From Cyclobacteriaceae bacterium (GTDB taxonomy: Bacteria; Bacteroidota; Bacteroidia; Cytophagales; Cyclobacteriaceae), in NCBI GenBank assembly GCA_019638235.1, contig JAHBUE010000001.1, forward strand, positions 1,474,492 to 1,538,491: a stretch of DNA of 64,000 nt, given 5' to 3'. The notes below the pieces were generated by a model. The model was given only the letters and a program-made list of their open reading frames with translations, did no database searches and was not told the DNA's origin. The position numbers and the translations under genes are program-made. Position 1 is the first letter of the stretch. Every line of letters starts with the position of its first letter. This document shows, piece by piece, positions 27,023 to 35,464 of the stretch.

Positions 27023-27052
27023 GTTGAACATACCAAATAAAACGAACAGCGC

Positions 27053-28387
27053 CTATACTGCGTCCGATAAACTGCTGAACGTAAAGTCCCTTACTTTCAT
27101 GGCGGGTATCAGCGAAGCGCCTCCAAAGCCTCCGCCTACACGCTGCTGCCTGCCCAATGTTTCTAAGTTGTTGAGCATGATAATCGGGCTTTCATTGAAG
27201 CGGAAATTCTTGATTGGGTGTTTAATCTTTCCGTTTTCAATGTAAAAGGTTCCATCACGCGTAAGACCAGTATACAACAAGGTTTGAGGGTCAACAGCAC
27301 GTATGTACCAGAAACGGGTTACCAGTACACCTTTCTTTGTGTCTTTAATCATATCCTCAAGAGAGGCATTGCCGCCCTGCATAATTCTGTTACCAAAAAA
27401 CGGAACAGGTTCAACGCCTTTTTGCGAAGCCCAGTACCGGTCGTAGATGAGGTTTTGCACTGCACCATTTTTAATAATGTCCATTTTCTTGCGCGCCAAA
27501 CCTCCGTTGGCCCACACCGAAGCGGGCAGCTCTTCATTCCAGGGGTCGGTGTAAATGTTTACCCGTTCGTCAACAAGCTGTTCGCCAAGTTTTGTGCCGC
27601 CACCCTTCTTCGACATAAAACTTCTGCCTTCATCTGCCTGACGTGCATTTAATCCGCCAAACATTAAACCAATCAAATCGCTTGCTGCGGCAGGCTCAAG
27701 AATTACGGTGTACTTACCCGGCTCAATGGCTTTTGCATTACGCGATTGCAACGCCTTATCAATAGCGATTTTTGATGCTTCGGCTGTATTCAGCTTGCCT
27801 ACATCATTAAAATTACGCAGCGTCCATCCCGACCCGGTGCCATCGTTGGTACGCATGGTAACGGTAAAATTAACGCTGGTAGATTGGTTATAAGCAAACA
27901 AGCCTTTGCTGTTGGCCAATGCACTAAACCCGGAGTTATCTTGCAGATAGCCGGCTGCGGTAATATTCTTTTTGGTAGCGGGTTCAATGCTGTTGGCGGC
28001 TGCCTGTGCACGATATTCGGGTGTTATCTTCGCGGTTGCTTCAATATAGGTTTTTGAATCAGGGCCATACGTTTGCGGACCAAGGGGTTCCATAAACTCC
28101 GGGTTCTCCGGTGCAAGATTCGCTAATTCTTCTGCGCGCCTCACCACTTTTTCAAGCGATGCGTCATCAAATTCGTTAATTGATGCCGCGCCTGATTTTT
28201 TTCCAAAGTAGGTCGATACCGAAAGACTAATGTTACTGTCTTCACCTGAAGTAGAAACAGAGTTTCGCGCATAGCGGATGTTGCCGCTATCGCTGCCCCC
28301 CAGGCTTGCTTCAATGCCGTCAGCTTTTGAAAAACCAATTACCTTATCCAGGATTTGTTTTGCTTCTTCTTTTGATAGTATAGCCAT
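27053..28387 (-). CDS. TldD/PmbA-family protein, PmbA (TldE) type
   Basis: 444 residues without signal peptide and without the HExxxH motif, as in PmbA/TldE, the non-catalytic half of the TldD-TldE protease. N-terminal domain with RYARNSVSTSGED, C-terminal domain with GKYTVILEPAAASDL and GGNASLEDM. Last gene of a three-gene set with two TldD paralogues 37 and 31 bases apart. It lacks the export signal of its neighbours, which is odd if it is their partner. Confidence 0.85.
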   Translation of the reverse strand: MAILSKEEAKQILDKVIGFSKADGIEASLGGSDSGNIRYARNSVSTSGEDSNISLSVSTYFGKKSGAASINEFDDASLEKVVRRAEELANLAPENPEFMEPLGPQTYGPDSKTYIEATAKITPEYRAQAAANSIEPATKKNITAAGYLQDNSGFSALANSKGLFAYNQSTSVNFTVTMRTNDGTGSGWTLRNFNDVGKLNTAEASKIAIDKALQSRNAKAIEPGKYTVILEPAAASDLIGLMFGGLNARQADEGRSFMSKKGGGTKLGEQLVDERVNIYTDPWNEELPASVWANGGLARKKMDIIKNGAVQNLIYDRYWASQKGVEPVPFFGNRIMQGGNASLEDMIKDTKKGVLVTRFWYIRAVDPQTLLYTGLTRDGTFYIENGKIKHPIKNFRFNESPIIMLNNLETLGRQQRVGGGFGGASLIPAMKVRDFTFSSLSDAV

Positions 28388-28424
28388 GATTGATAGTTAG
28401 ATTTAATATTTTAAAAATTACGAT

Positions 28425-30065
28425 TTAGATTGTTCTTGCCGTGTTAATCACGTTCACTCCGCTAAAATGTGTTGTCGCTGAACCGTGCGAAACGGCATTC
28501 GACTGACTGGGCTGACCTTTGCCATCGTTAAAGGCTCCGTTAAGGCGATAGTCGCGTTCATCGCAGATTTGTTTGCATGAGTTCCAGAACTCCTGCGTGT
28601 TGGCCTGGTAGGCAACATCTTTTAACATACCGGCAATTTTTCCGTTTTTGATTTCAAAAAACAACACACCACCAAACTGGAAGTTGTAGCGCTGCTGGTC
28701 AATTGAAAACGACCCGTCTTTAACAATATAGATACCCTTGTCAACATTCGAGATGAGTTGCTCTGGTGTAAGCCTGTTCTTACCGGGTTGTAACGATACG
28801 TTAGGCATTCGTTGAAACTGCACATCGCTCCAGCTTTGCGAATAGCAACATCCGTGCGATTCATTCTGGCCGAGTATGCTCACCTGGTCGCGTATGGCCT
28901 GGTAGTTCACCAGAACACCATCTTTAATTAAATCCCATTGTTTGCATTTTACACCTTCATCGTCATAGCCTACTGCGCCTAATGAACCGGGTTGTGTTTT
29001 ATCGGCTACAAAGTTTACAATGTCGTTACCGAACTTAAAGTTTTTCGATTGCCATTTGTCTAAGGTTAAGAAGCTGGTACCGGCAAAGTTGGCTTCATAA
29101 CCAAGAACCCTGTCGAGTTCAGTTGGATGCCCCACTGATTCGTGTATGGTTAGCCATAAATGCGAAGGCTCTAATACTAAATCGTATTTACCCGGCTCAA
29201 CCGATTTGGCGGCAATCATTTCTTTGCTTTGTTCGGCAGCCAGGGTTGCGTCTTCTACAATGTCGTATGAGTTGTTGTAAAGAATTACTCCGCCCGGCCC
29301 CTGTATTTTATCCTCAGCCTTTCCATCGAGGTATTCGTATCCCATACCTACCGGAGCACTGAATGCCGACCTGTTTTTAAACTGCCCCGAGGCGCGGTCG
29401 ATGCGCGATACCGAAAAGTTAGGCCATATACGGAAAATGTCCTGGTCGATATAGGAGCCTTCGCTCGAAGCAAAATACTTTTGCTCGTTTATCAGGAACA
29501 ACATGCTGTTCACAAAGCTGGCGCCATTCTCCATGGCTTTGGCGTTGGCGTTAAGAAGTAAATCGACTTTATCTTTTACCGGAACTTCAAAACCATTTTT
29601 TACAATGGGTGTTCTCCAACTCACCTCACCGTAGGGTGGAGTCTGGGCAAGTTTAACCGGTTCTTTCTGAAACTTTGAATTGGCTTTTGCAATGGCTACG
29701 GCACGTTCTGCTGTTTTCTTTATACCGTCAGGCGTTACATCGTTGCTGGCGGCAAAGCCCCAGGTACCGTTGGCAATTACACGAATGCCTGCTCCAAATG
29801 ATTCAGAATTTTGTACACCCTGTACACGTTTTTCGCGTGTTACTACCGATTGGTTCAGGTAGCGGCCAATGCGCACATCGGTGTAGCTTGCGCCAAGCGC
29901 TTTTGTTGTGTTCAGTACAATGTCGGCAAGTTGCTTTTTCCGGGCTGTATCCATAAACGGGTCTAACAGCCTCGAAGCATCAACGGAATTTCCAAACGTA
30001 GGAAAGGGGAGCATCATTGCCCCAGCGCCCATTCCTGCAAGTTGTATAAAATCTCGTCTTTTCAT
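28425..30065 (-). CDS. TldD-family metalloprotease, Tat-exported (copy 2)
   Basis: 546 residues. The N-terminus MKRRDFIQLAGMGAGAMML is a twin-arginine export signal. The zinc-binding HExxxH motif is complete in IHESVGHPTELDR, with GYEANFAGTSF behind it and SHGCCYSQSW further on. TldD-type proteases cleave peptides, in E. coli with TldE during microcin maturation and antitoxin breakdown. This copy is close in sequence to the next gene; together they look like a tandem duplication of an exported form. Confidence 0.88.
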   Translation of the reverse strand: MKRRDFIQLAGMGAGAMMLPFPTFGNSVDASRLLDPFMDTARKKQLADIVLNTTKALGASYTDVRIGRYLNQSVVTREKRVQGVQNSESFGAGIRVIANGTWGFAASNDVTPDGIKKTAERAVAIAKANSKFQKEPVKLAQTPPYGEVSWRTPIVKNGFEVPVKDKVDLLLNANAKAMENGASFVNSMLFLINEQKYFASSEGSYIDQDIFRIWPNFSVSRIDRASGQFKNRSAFSAPVGMGYEYLDGKAEDKIQGPGGVILYNNSYDIVEDATLAAEQSKEMIAAKSVEPGKYDLVLEPSHLWLTIHESVGHPTELDRVLGYEANFAGTSFLTLDKWQSKNFKFGNDIVNFVADKTQPGSLGAVGYDDEGVKCKQWDLIKDGVLVNYQAIRDQVSILGQNESHGCCYSQSWSDVQFQRMPNVSLQPGKNRLTPEQLISNVDKGIYIVKDGSFSIDQQRYNFQFGGVLFFEIKNGKIAGMLKDVAYQANTQEFWNSCKQICDERDYRLNGAFNDGKGQPSQSNAVSHGSATTHFSGVNVINTARTI

Positions 30066-30096
30066 ATTTAATTTAGGTTTAGCAATATAAATGTCT

Positions 30097-31731
30097 TTAG
30101 ATTGTTCTTGCGGTGTTAATCACGTTAACGCCATTAAAGCGTGTGGTAGAACTTCCGTGCGATACTGCACTGACTTGTGAAGGTTGCCCTTTTCCATCAA
30201 AGAACGAACCGAACATACGATAATCGCGTTCATCGCAAATTTTAACACAACTGTTCCAAAACTCTTGTGTGTTCGATTGGTAAGCTACATCGTTAACCAC
30301 CCCGGTAATCTCGCCATTTTTAATTTCGTAGAACACCGTTCCGCCAAACTGGAAGTTGTAGCGTTGCTGGTCGATAGAGTAGGAGCCACGTCCGGCAATG
30401 TAAATGCCTTTTTCTACATCCTTAATCATTTGTTCGCTGGTGTAAGGTTCTTTGCCCGGTTCAAGCGATACGTTTGGCATACGTTGAAACTGCACATCGC
30501 TCCAGTTTTGCGCGTAGCAACATCCGTGCGACTCGCTTTGTCCGAGTATGCCCACCTGGTCGCGTATGGCCTGCACGTTTACAAGCACACCATCTTTAAT
30601 TAAATCCCAGCGTTTGCATTTCACGCCTTCATCATCGTAGCCCACGGCTCCCAATGAATTGGGCTGAGTCTTATCGGCAAACACGTTAACGATTTTACTG
30701 CCGTACTGGAACTTGTTCAACTTGTCTAACGTGGCAAAACTTGTTCCGGCATAGTTGGCCTCGTAACCTAAAATGCGGTCGAGCTCTGTGGCGTGGCCTA
30801 TTGATTCATGAATGGTTAAACCTAAGTGGTTAGGCTCAAGCACTAAATCATACTTGCCCGGTTCTATTGATTTTGCCTTAATCATTTCCTTTGCCTGTTT
30901 GGCGGCAATGGCGGCATCTTCAACAATATCGTAACTGTTTTTGTATAAAATCATGCCCCCGGGGCCTTGCAGCTTGTCTTCATTTTTAGGGATGAGGTAT
31001 TCGTATCCCATGCCCATAGGGGCGCTCATGGCATCGCGCGATTTGAATATGCCTGCAGCACGGTCGGTTACCGATACCGAGAAGTTAGGCCATATCCGAT
31101 GAATGTCCTGGTCAATATATGAGCCATCCGTAGAGGCAAAGTATTTCTGCTCGTTTATCTGAAAGAGGTTTGAGTTTACAAAACTTGCCCCGTTTGACAA
31201 TGCGGCAGCATTGGCACTTAACAACAGGTCAACCTTTTCGGCTACGGGTATTTCAAAAGCATTTTTTTGGATAGGTGTGTTCCAGGTTACTTCACCGTGC
31301 CCCTTTTCGGGCGCAAGTTTTACCGGTTCTTTTTGAAATTTTGAATTTGCTTTGGCAATAGCCACTGCCTGTTCGGTTGCTTTTTTAATGGCATCGGCTG
31401 TTACGTTGTTAGTGGCTGCAAAGCCCCACGTGCCGTTGGCAATTACACGGATACCCACGCCAAACGATTCGGAACTTTGAATGCCCTGCACCCGTCTTTC
31501 GCGTGTGCTTACGGATTGGTTGAGGTACCGGCCAATGCGCACATCGGCATAGGTAGCGCCCATCGATTTAGCGGTATTGAGCGCTACATCTGCTAATTGT
31601 TTTTTCTGCGAGGCCAGGAGTGGTGTTTCGAGCAACCGCTCAATAGATACGGGGTTGCCCGACACACCGAACGGAAGCATCAGGCCGCCAATGCTTAGCC
31701 CGGTTAACTGTACAAAATCTCTTCTTTTCAA
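30097..31731 (-). CDS. TldD-family metalloprotease, Tat-exported (copy 1)
   Basis: 544 residues, first gene of the operon. Twin-arginine signal MKRRDFVQLTGLSIGGLML, zinc motif HESIGHATELDR, followed by GYEANYAGTSF and SHGCCYAQNWSDVQF. Alignable with the following gene over nearly its whole length, so the pair arose by duplication; both retain the motif residues. The substrate is unknown. Confidence 0.88.
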   Translation of the reverse strand: MKRRDFVQLTGLSIGGLMLPFGVSGNPVSIERLLETPLLASQKKQLADVALNTAKSMGATYADVRIGRYLNQSVSTRERRVQGIQSSESFGVGIRVIANGTWGFAATNNVTADAIKKATEQAVAIAKANSKFQKEPVKLAPEKGHGEVTWNTPIQKNAFEIPVAEKVDLLLSANAAALSNGASFVNSNLFQINEQKYFASTDGSYIDQDIHRIWPNFSVSVTDRAAGIFKSRDAMSAPMGMGYEYLIPKNEDKLQGPGGMILYKNSYDIVEDAAIAAKQAKEMIKAKSIEPGKYDLVLEPNHLGLTIHESIGHATELDRILGYEANYAGTSFATLDKLNKFQYGSKIVNVFADKTQPNSLGAVGYDDEGVKCKRWDLIKDGVLVNVQAIRDQVGILGQSESHGCCYAQNWSDVQFQRMPNVSLEPGKEPYTSEQMIKDVEKGIYIAGRGSYSIDQQRYNFQFGGTVFYEIKNGEITGVVNDVAYQSNTQEFWNSCVKICDERDYRMFGSFFDGKGQPSQVSAVSHGSSTTRFNGVNVINTARTI

Positions 31732-31782
31732 CGTTCGTAATGTTTAGATGAGTTGTTGGAACTATTATGTTGGTGTTAGGTA

Positions 31783-31823
31783 ATAAAAAAAAATAAAAAA
31801 GGATACTTGTTAGGTATCCTTTT
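31783..31823 (-). terminator. Intrinsic terminator before the tldD operon
   Basis: AAAAGGATAC (31797-31806) pairs with GTATCCTTTT (31814-31823); on the minus strand a long T-rich tract follows (complement of 31783-31796). It ends transcription of the accC-side cluster. Confidence 0.85.
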
Positions 31824-31852
31824 AAAGAGAAATTATATGAGTGGCTTACGCC

Positions 31853-31957
31853 TTATTTCAAATCCGAAAAGTCGGAATTACAGACTTCTCCAAATGAGCG
31901 TTTCATACGGGTAACCGTCTCTCCTGCGGATTGTCCGGTGGAATTATCATACTTCAT
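31853..31957 (-). CDS. 34-aa ORF derived from the accC 3' end
   Basis: The frame starts at an ATG overlapping the stop of the preceding gene (ATGA) and encodes a short peptide with TGQSAGETVTRMKRS and the ending SDFSDLK-stop. AccC has [15 protein letters not shown] and ends FDFSDLK-stop, so this is a diverged, internally deleted copy of the AccC C-terminus. The DNA also matches (for example a GCGTTTCAT(A/G)CGGGTAA block). It may be translated through coupling, or it may simply be a remnant; I cannot tell which. Confidence 0.6.
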   Translation of the reverse strand: MKYDNSTGQSAGETVTRMKRSFGEVCNSDFSDLK

Positions 31958-32403
31958 TTCAAGCCATGTTGGAGCTTTACTCGTTTAACCTGCTCACTTA
32001 TTACGGAATCCAAATAGGGTAATCTTTCCAGTCCGTTTAGCGTCAACAGCGAGTCAGTATACACGGAAATACGGGAATTATCTATTTTATTTTCCCTCAA
32101 TAGTTGACTGATACTTATTTGAACTTTCGCGTACCTCTGTATTAGAGAAATTGCTTCATAGAAGACCATTCTTTTTTGCTCATCAATATTGACAATACCC
32201 TGTTTCTCGTATTTTGATCTGTTCTTTTCAAGGAGTATCGAGGATGTTTTTTTAAGAATAAACTCCAGATCATCAGCCATTTCACTATCAATTTCGCGAA
32301 GTTTCTCAAAATATAAGCTGATATCATCATCATTTTGGGCAATACATGTTTGCGGAAACGCCAAAACAATTATTGTTAATAATATGATTAGTAATGCTTT
32401 CAA
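31954..32403 (-). CDS. Small secreted protein, unknown
   Basis: 149 residues with a clear signal peptide (1-22, FPQTCIAQ), then an acidic, helical protein (ISLYFEKLREIDSEMADDLEFIL..., IISEQVKRVKLQ at the end). Not recognised. Its ATG overlaps the stop of the upstream lipoprotein gene (ATGA), so the two are translationally coupled. AT-rich compared with the neighbouring core genes. Part of the accessory cluster behind accC. Confidence 0.65.
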   Translation of the reverse strand: MKALLIILLTIIVLAFPQTCIAQNDDDISLYFEKLREIDSEMADDLEFILKKTSSILLEKNRSKYEKQGIVNIDEQKRMVFYEAISLIQRYAKVQISISQLLRENKIDNSRISVYTDSLLTLNGLERLPYLDSVISEQVKRVKLQHGLK

Positions 32404-33032
32404 GATAAAAGACTAATTAAACAATCCAAGTGTGCCATTGTATATTTCCATTTTGCTTCATTCAGGCAACCATCTGAATGACCGCCATAAATACATTCAT
32501 AGATTTCAAGCGAATAATGATAACCTGCCTGTCCCGAACACCATTCATACCCGGCATCTTTAGCTCTTTCGTTTTGAACATGAGCGGAAGATTCCAAAAA
32601 CGTAATTTTTAATGCCTCCCAGGCAATATTATACGAGGTTAAAGTTAGTAATTTCTTTATTAAAAGGACATGAGCATGCTGATATTCCTGGAATATAGCT
32701 TCTTCTGATAAGGAAGAAAAGTCAATTCCATTTTCCTTTAAAGAGGCGATTAAATCTGTTTTTGTTATTACACTTCTTTCATAAGATTTAGTGAGTGACT
32801 TTAAGGAAGATTTTTGTTCATCTGTCAAGCTTTTATAGAAGGTTTTTAAGGTTTCGTTAACAGATGCCTGCTTCGATTGGAGACTACGGAAATTCTCATT
32901 CGATTTAATGAAATTCACTGTCTCTTCAAGTGAGAGTTGATCGTTCCCATTAAATTGATTCTCAGAGCAGCTTAGAAACAACAGGATACTTGTTGCTAAG
33001 CAAACCATCAGGTGTTTTGTTACATTTTTCAT
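32400..33032 (-). CDS. Lipoprotein, unknown
   Basis: 210 residues with a lipoprotein signal (LLFLSCSE, Cys about 22). The mature part is helical and lysine/serine-rich, and the C-terminal 45 residues carry four cysteines (EWCSGQAG, YECIYGG, GCLNEAK, LDCLISL), probably two disulfides. Not recognised. Transcribed divergently from an XRE regulator, with a perfect palindrome between them; therefore probably the regulated target. AT-rich. Confidence 0.65.
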   Translation of the reverse strand: MKNVTKHLMVCLATSILLFLSCSENQFNGNDQLSLEETVNFIKSNENFRSLQSKQASVNETLKTFYKSLTDEQKSSLKSLTKSYERSVITKTDLIASLKENGIDFSSLSEEAIFQEYQHAHVLLIKKLLTLTSYNIAWEALKITFLESSAHVQNERAKDAGYEWCSGQAGYHYSLEIYECIYGGHSDGCLNEAKWKYTMAHLDCLISLLS

Positions 33033-33063
33033 ATTTCGGGGGATTTAGTTAGGCAGTGAAGAT

Positions 33064-33100
33064 ATAAAATTTTATCTATTATAGCAAATATGCTATAATA
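33064..33100. promoter_or_regulatory. Palindromic operator between lipoprotein and XRE genes
   Basis: A perfect 24-base palindrome with 10-base arms (TATTATAGCA, 4-base spacer, TGCTATAATA; 33077-33100) lies in the divergent 98-base promoter region. Just beside it is the 12-base palindrome ATAAAATTTTAT (33064-33075). On the minus strand the centre reads CATATTTG, a near match to a -7 box, so a bound regulator would block the lipoprotein promoter. Typical of an XRE repressor site. Confidence 0.65.
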
Positions 33101-33130
33101 ATTTACCCAATTTGTTGAGTCTTTCGTTAA

Positions 33131-33352
33131 GTGAATTTCCGTGATGAAAGGCTATTGAAAGGCTTTGGTAGGCATCTACAAAAGATAAGGAAATCAAAGG
33201 GAATAACTCAGGAAGAGCTTGCCTACAGGTCAAATCTCAGCCTTTCTCAAATTGCCAGGATTGAAACTGGTGTAATAAATCCAACATTATGCACTATGGC
33301 AGTTATTGCCAAAAACCTCGGTATTGGCTTAAAAGAATTGCTGGATTTTTAG
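33131..33352 (+). CDS. XRE-family HTH regulator
   Basis: 73 residues from a GTG start, a single helix-turn-helix domain: FGRHLQKIRKSKGITQEELAYRSNLSLSQIAR with recognition-helix region NLSLSQIARIE and the typical closing GIGLKELLDF. No second domain. It is expected to bind the palindromes just upstream and to control the divergent lipoprotein/secreted-protein operon and itself. Confidence 0.85.
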   Translation: MNFRDERLLKGFGRHLQKIRKSKGITQEELAYRSNLSLSQIARIETGVINPTLCTMAVIAKNLGIGLKELLDF

Positions 33353-33421
33353 GGCTTGGGACTTAGAACTTTAGGTAAACCGATAAGCCAATACCCAAGC
33401 CCCAATACCTAAGTCCTAACA
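33350..33421. repeat. Inverted intergenic repeat between XRE gene and accC
   Basis: Left arm words AGGGCTTGGGACTTAG and CTTTAGGT, right arm CCCAAGCCCCAATACC and TAAGTCCTAAC: the right arm is approximately the reverse complement of the left. It lies between two convergent genes and could act as a bidirectional terminator. Same family as at 17674, 51003, 59622 and 60540. Confidence 0.65.
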
Positions 33422-34771
33422 TTACTTCAAATCCGAAAAATCGAAGCTCGTTTCTAAGAATTTGGTGTTGAACTTGCCCGAACGGAAGATAGGGTTGTCC
33501 ATTAATTTAATATGGAACGGAATGGTAGTTTTTACCCCTTCAATCACAAACTCCTGCAAGGCGCGTTTCATGCGGGTAATCACTTCTTCGCGCGATTGAC
33601 CCGTAACAATCAGCTTGGCAATCATCGAGTCGTAGTTAGGCGGAATGGTATAACCGGCATATACGTGGCTGTCGATGCGTACACCATGACCGCCCGGCAT
33701 GTGCAGATGAGTAATTTTTCCTGGAGAAGGACGGAAACCGTTGGCCGGGTCTTCGGCATTGATACGGCATTCCATCGAGAATAAGTTCGGGAAGTAGTTT
33801 TTACCGGAAATCGGCACGCCCGCAGCAACTTTAATCTGTTCTTTAATCAGGTCATAGTCCGTTACCTCTTCAGTAATGGGGTGCTCCACCTGTATGCGCG
33901 TGTTCATTTCCATAAAATAGAAATCGCCATGCTTATCAACTAAGAATTCGATAGTACCTACACCTTCGTAGTTGATAGCCATAGCCCCTTTAATGGCGGC
34001 TTCACCCATTCTTTCGCGAAGCTCCTGCGTTACAATAGGCGAAGGAGTTTCTTCTACTAATTTCTGATGCCTTCGCTGAATAGAGCAATCGCGTTCTGAT
34101 AAATGGCAGGCTTTTCCGTACTGGTCGCCCACTAATTGTATTTCAATGTGGCGTGGTTCTTCTATAAATTTTTCGAGGTACAAGCCATCGTTACCGAAGG
34201 AAGCGCTTGCTTCACGCCTCGCATCATCCCAGGCTTTTTGAAACTCGCCTTCGTTGTTGATGATGCGCATACCCTTACCACCACCACCGGCAGTTGCCTT
34301 GATGATAACCGGGTATTTGATTTGCTTGGCCAACTTCATGCCTTCTTCCATTGAACTAAGCAGGCCATCAGAGCCGGGAATTACCGGCACACCAGCTTTT
34401 TTCATGGTGTCTTTGGCGGTAGCCTTATCACCCATGGCGTTAATCATTTCGGGGGTAGGGCCGATAAACTTAATACCATATTCGTGGCAGATAGCCGAGA
34501 ACTCTGCGCGCTCTGACAGAAATCCGTAGCCCGGATGAATGGCATCAGCGCCTGTAATCTCGGCAGCGGAAATAATTCTCGGAATATTCAGGTAAGAGTC
34601 TTTGCCGGGGGCTGCACCGATACACACGGCTTCATCGGCAAAACGAACATGAAGGCTTTCGCGGTCGGCTGTTGAATAAACGGCAACGGTTTTAATGCCC
34701 ATTTCTTTACATGTGCGTATAACACGCAATGCAATTTCACCTCGGTTCGCTATCAATATCTTTTTAAACAT
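33422..34771 (-). CDS. accC: Acetyl-CoA carboxylase, biotin carboxylase subunit
   Basis: 449 residues. It carboxylates biotin on AccB using ATP and bicarbonate. ATP-grasp motifs are intact: HPGYGFLSE, the glycine loop [36 protein letters not shown]. It ends FDFSDLK. Last gene of the leftward efp-accB-accC group; a degenerate copy of its 3' end is found at 31853-31957 beyond an accessory cluster. The carboxyltransferase genes are not in the window. Confidence 0.97.
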   Translation of the reverse strand: MFKKILIANRGEIALRVIRTCKEMGIKTVAVYSTADRESLHVRFADEAVCIGAAPGKDSYLNIPRIISAAEITGADAIHPGYGFLSERAEFSAICHEYGIKFIGPTPEMINAMGDKATAKDTMKKAGVPVIPGSDGLLSSMEEGMKLAKQIKYPVIIKATAGGGGKGMRIINNEGEFQKAWDDARREASASFGNDGLYLEKFIEEPRHIEIQLVGDQYGKACHLSERDCSIQRRHQKLVEETPSPIVTQELRERMGEAAIKGAMAINYEGVGTIEFLVDKHGDFYFMEMNTRIQVEHPITEEVTDYDLIKEQIKVAAGVPISGKNYFPNLFSMECRINAEDPANGFRPSPGKITHLHMPGGHGVRIDSHVYAGYTIPPNYDSMIAKLIVTGQSREEVITRMKRALQEFVIEGVKTTIPFHIKLMDNPIFRSGKFNTKFLETSFDFSDLK

Positions 34772-34774
34772 AAA

Positions 34775-34880
34775 TCTGATTTATGATTTGAGATTTTTGA
34801 TTTAAGATTTTGATGCGGTTGCCCTTTTAGAGATGAGTGATAAATCTAAAATCAAAAATCTTAATTCTTAAATCCTTAAT
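34775..34880. repeat. AT-rich inverted repeat between accB and accC
   Basis: The left part repeats GATTTATGATTTGAGATTTTTGA-like words, and the right part has their complement (ATAAATCTAAAATC, AAAAATCTTAATTC), around a GCGGTTGCCC centre. In the accB-accC transcript it would form a long, imperfect hairpin. Confidence 0.55.
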
Positions 34881-34885
34881 TGAAT

Positions 34886-35452
34886 TTAATCCGGTTCAAC
34901 AACAAACAATACCTGGTCGTACTCAACCGGGGTTGCGTTCTCTACATTTACCTTTACAATAGTTCCCGATACTTCCGATTCAATTTCGTTAAACAACTTC
35001 ATTGCTTCAATGATACAAACCGTTTGTCCTTTGCTCACTTTATCGCCTACCGAAACAAACGGGGGTGAGTCGGGGTTTCCGGAACGGTAGAATGTGCCAA
35101 TCATGGGCGATTTAACATCAACAGTATTCTTTCCTGAAGTTACTTCAGCAACAGGTGTGGTTTTTGGCGCAGTGGTTTGCGCTACCGGCTGTTGTTGCGC
35201 GGGTTGCGCCATGGCCTGAACCGGAGCTGCAATAACAGGTGCGGCCGATTTCAATACTTTTTGGTCGGGTTCGCGCTTGATGTGAAGTTTTAGCTCCCCG
35301 GTTTCAATGTTTACTTCGTTCAGTCCGGTTTTGGAAATGAACTCGATGAGGTCTCTGATTTCTGCGGTTTTCATAGTTGAAGCGTTTGCAGAGCCTGACG
35401 TTGATGGTCTGGTTCCGGTTTTGGGTGATTTAGATGTTTTGGTTTTAGCCAT
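34886..35452 (-). CDS. accB: Biotin carboxyl carrier protein
   Basis: 188 residues. An N-terminal extension and an Ala/Pro/Gln-rich linker (AAPVIAAPVQAMAQPAQQQP) precede the biotinyl domain, whose biotin lysine is Lys152 in IIEAMKLFNEI. Carrier of the acetyl-CoA carboxylase complex. Starts 12 bases behind efp and precedes accC. Confidence 0.95.
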   Translation of the reverse strand: MAKTKTSKSPKTGTRPSTSGSANASTMKTAEIRDLIEFISKTGLNEVNIETGELKLHIKREPDQKVLKSAAPVIAAPVQAMAQPAQQQPVAQTTAPKTTPVAEVTSGKNTVDVKSPMIGTFYRSGNPDSPPFVSVGDKVSKGQTVCIIEAMKLFNEIESEVSGTIVKVNVENATPVEYDQVLFVVEPD

Positions 35453-35464
35453 GATTCACAATTT

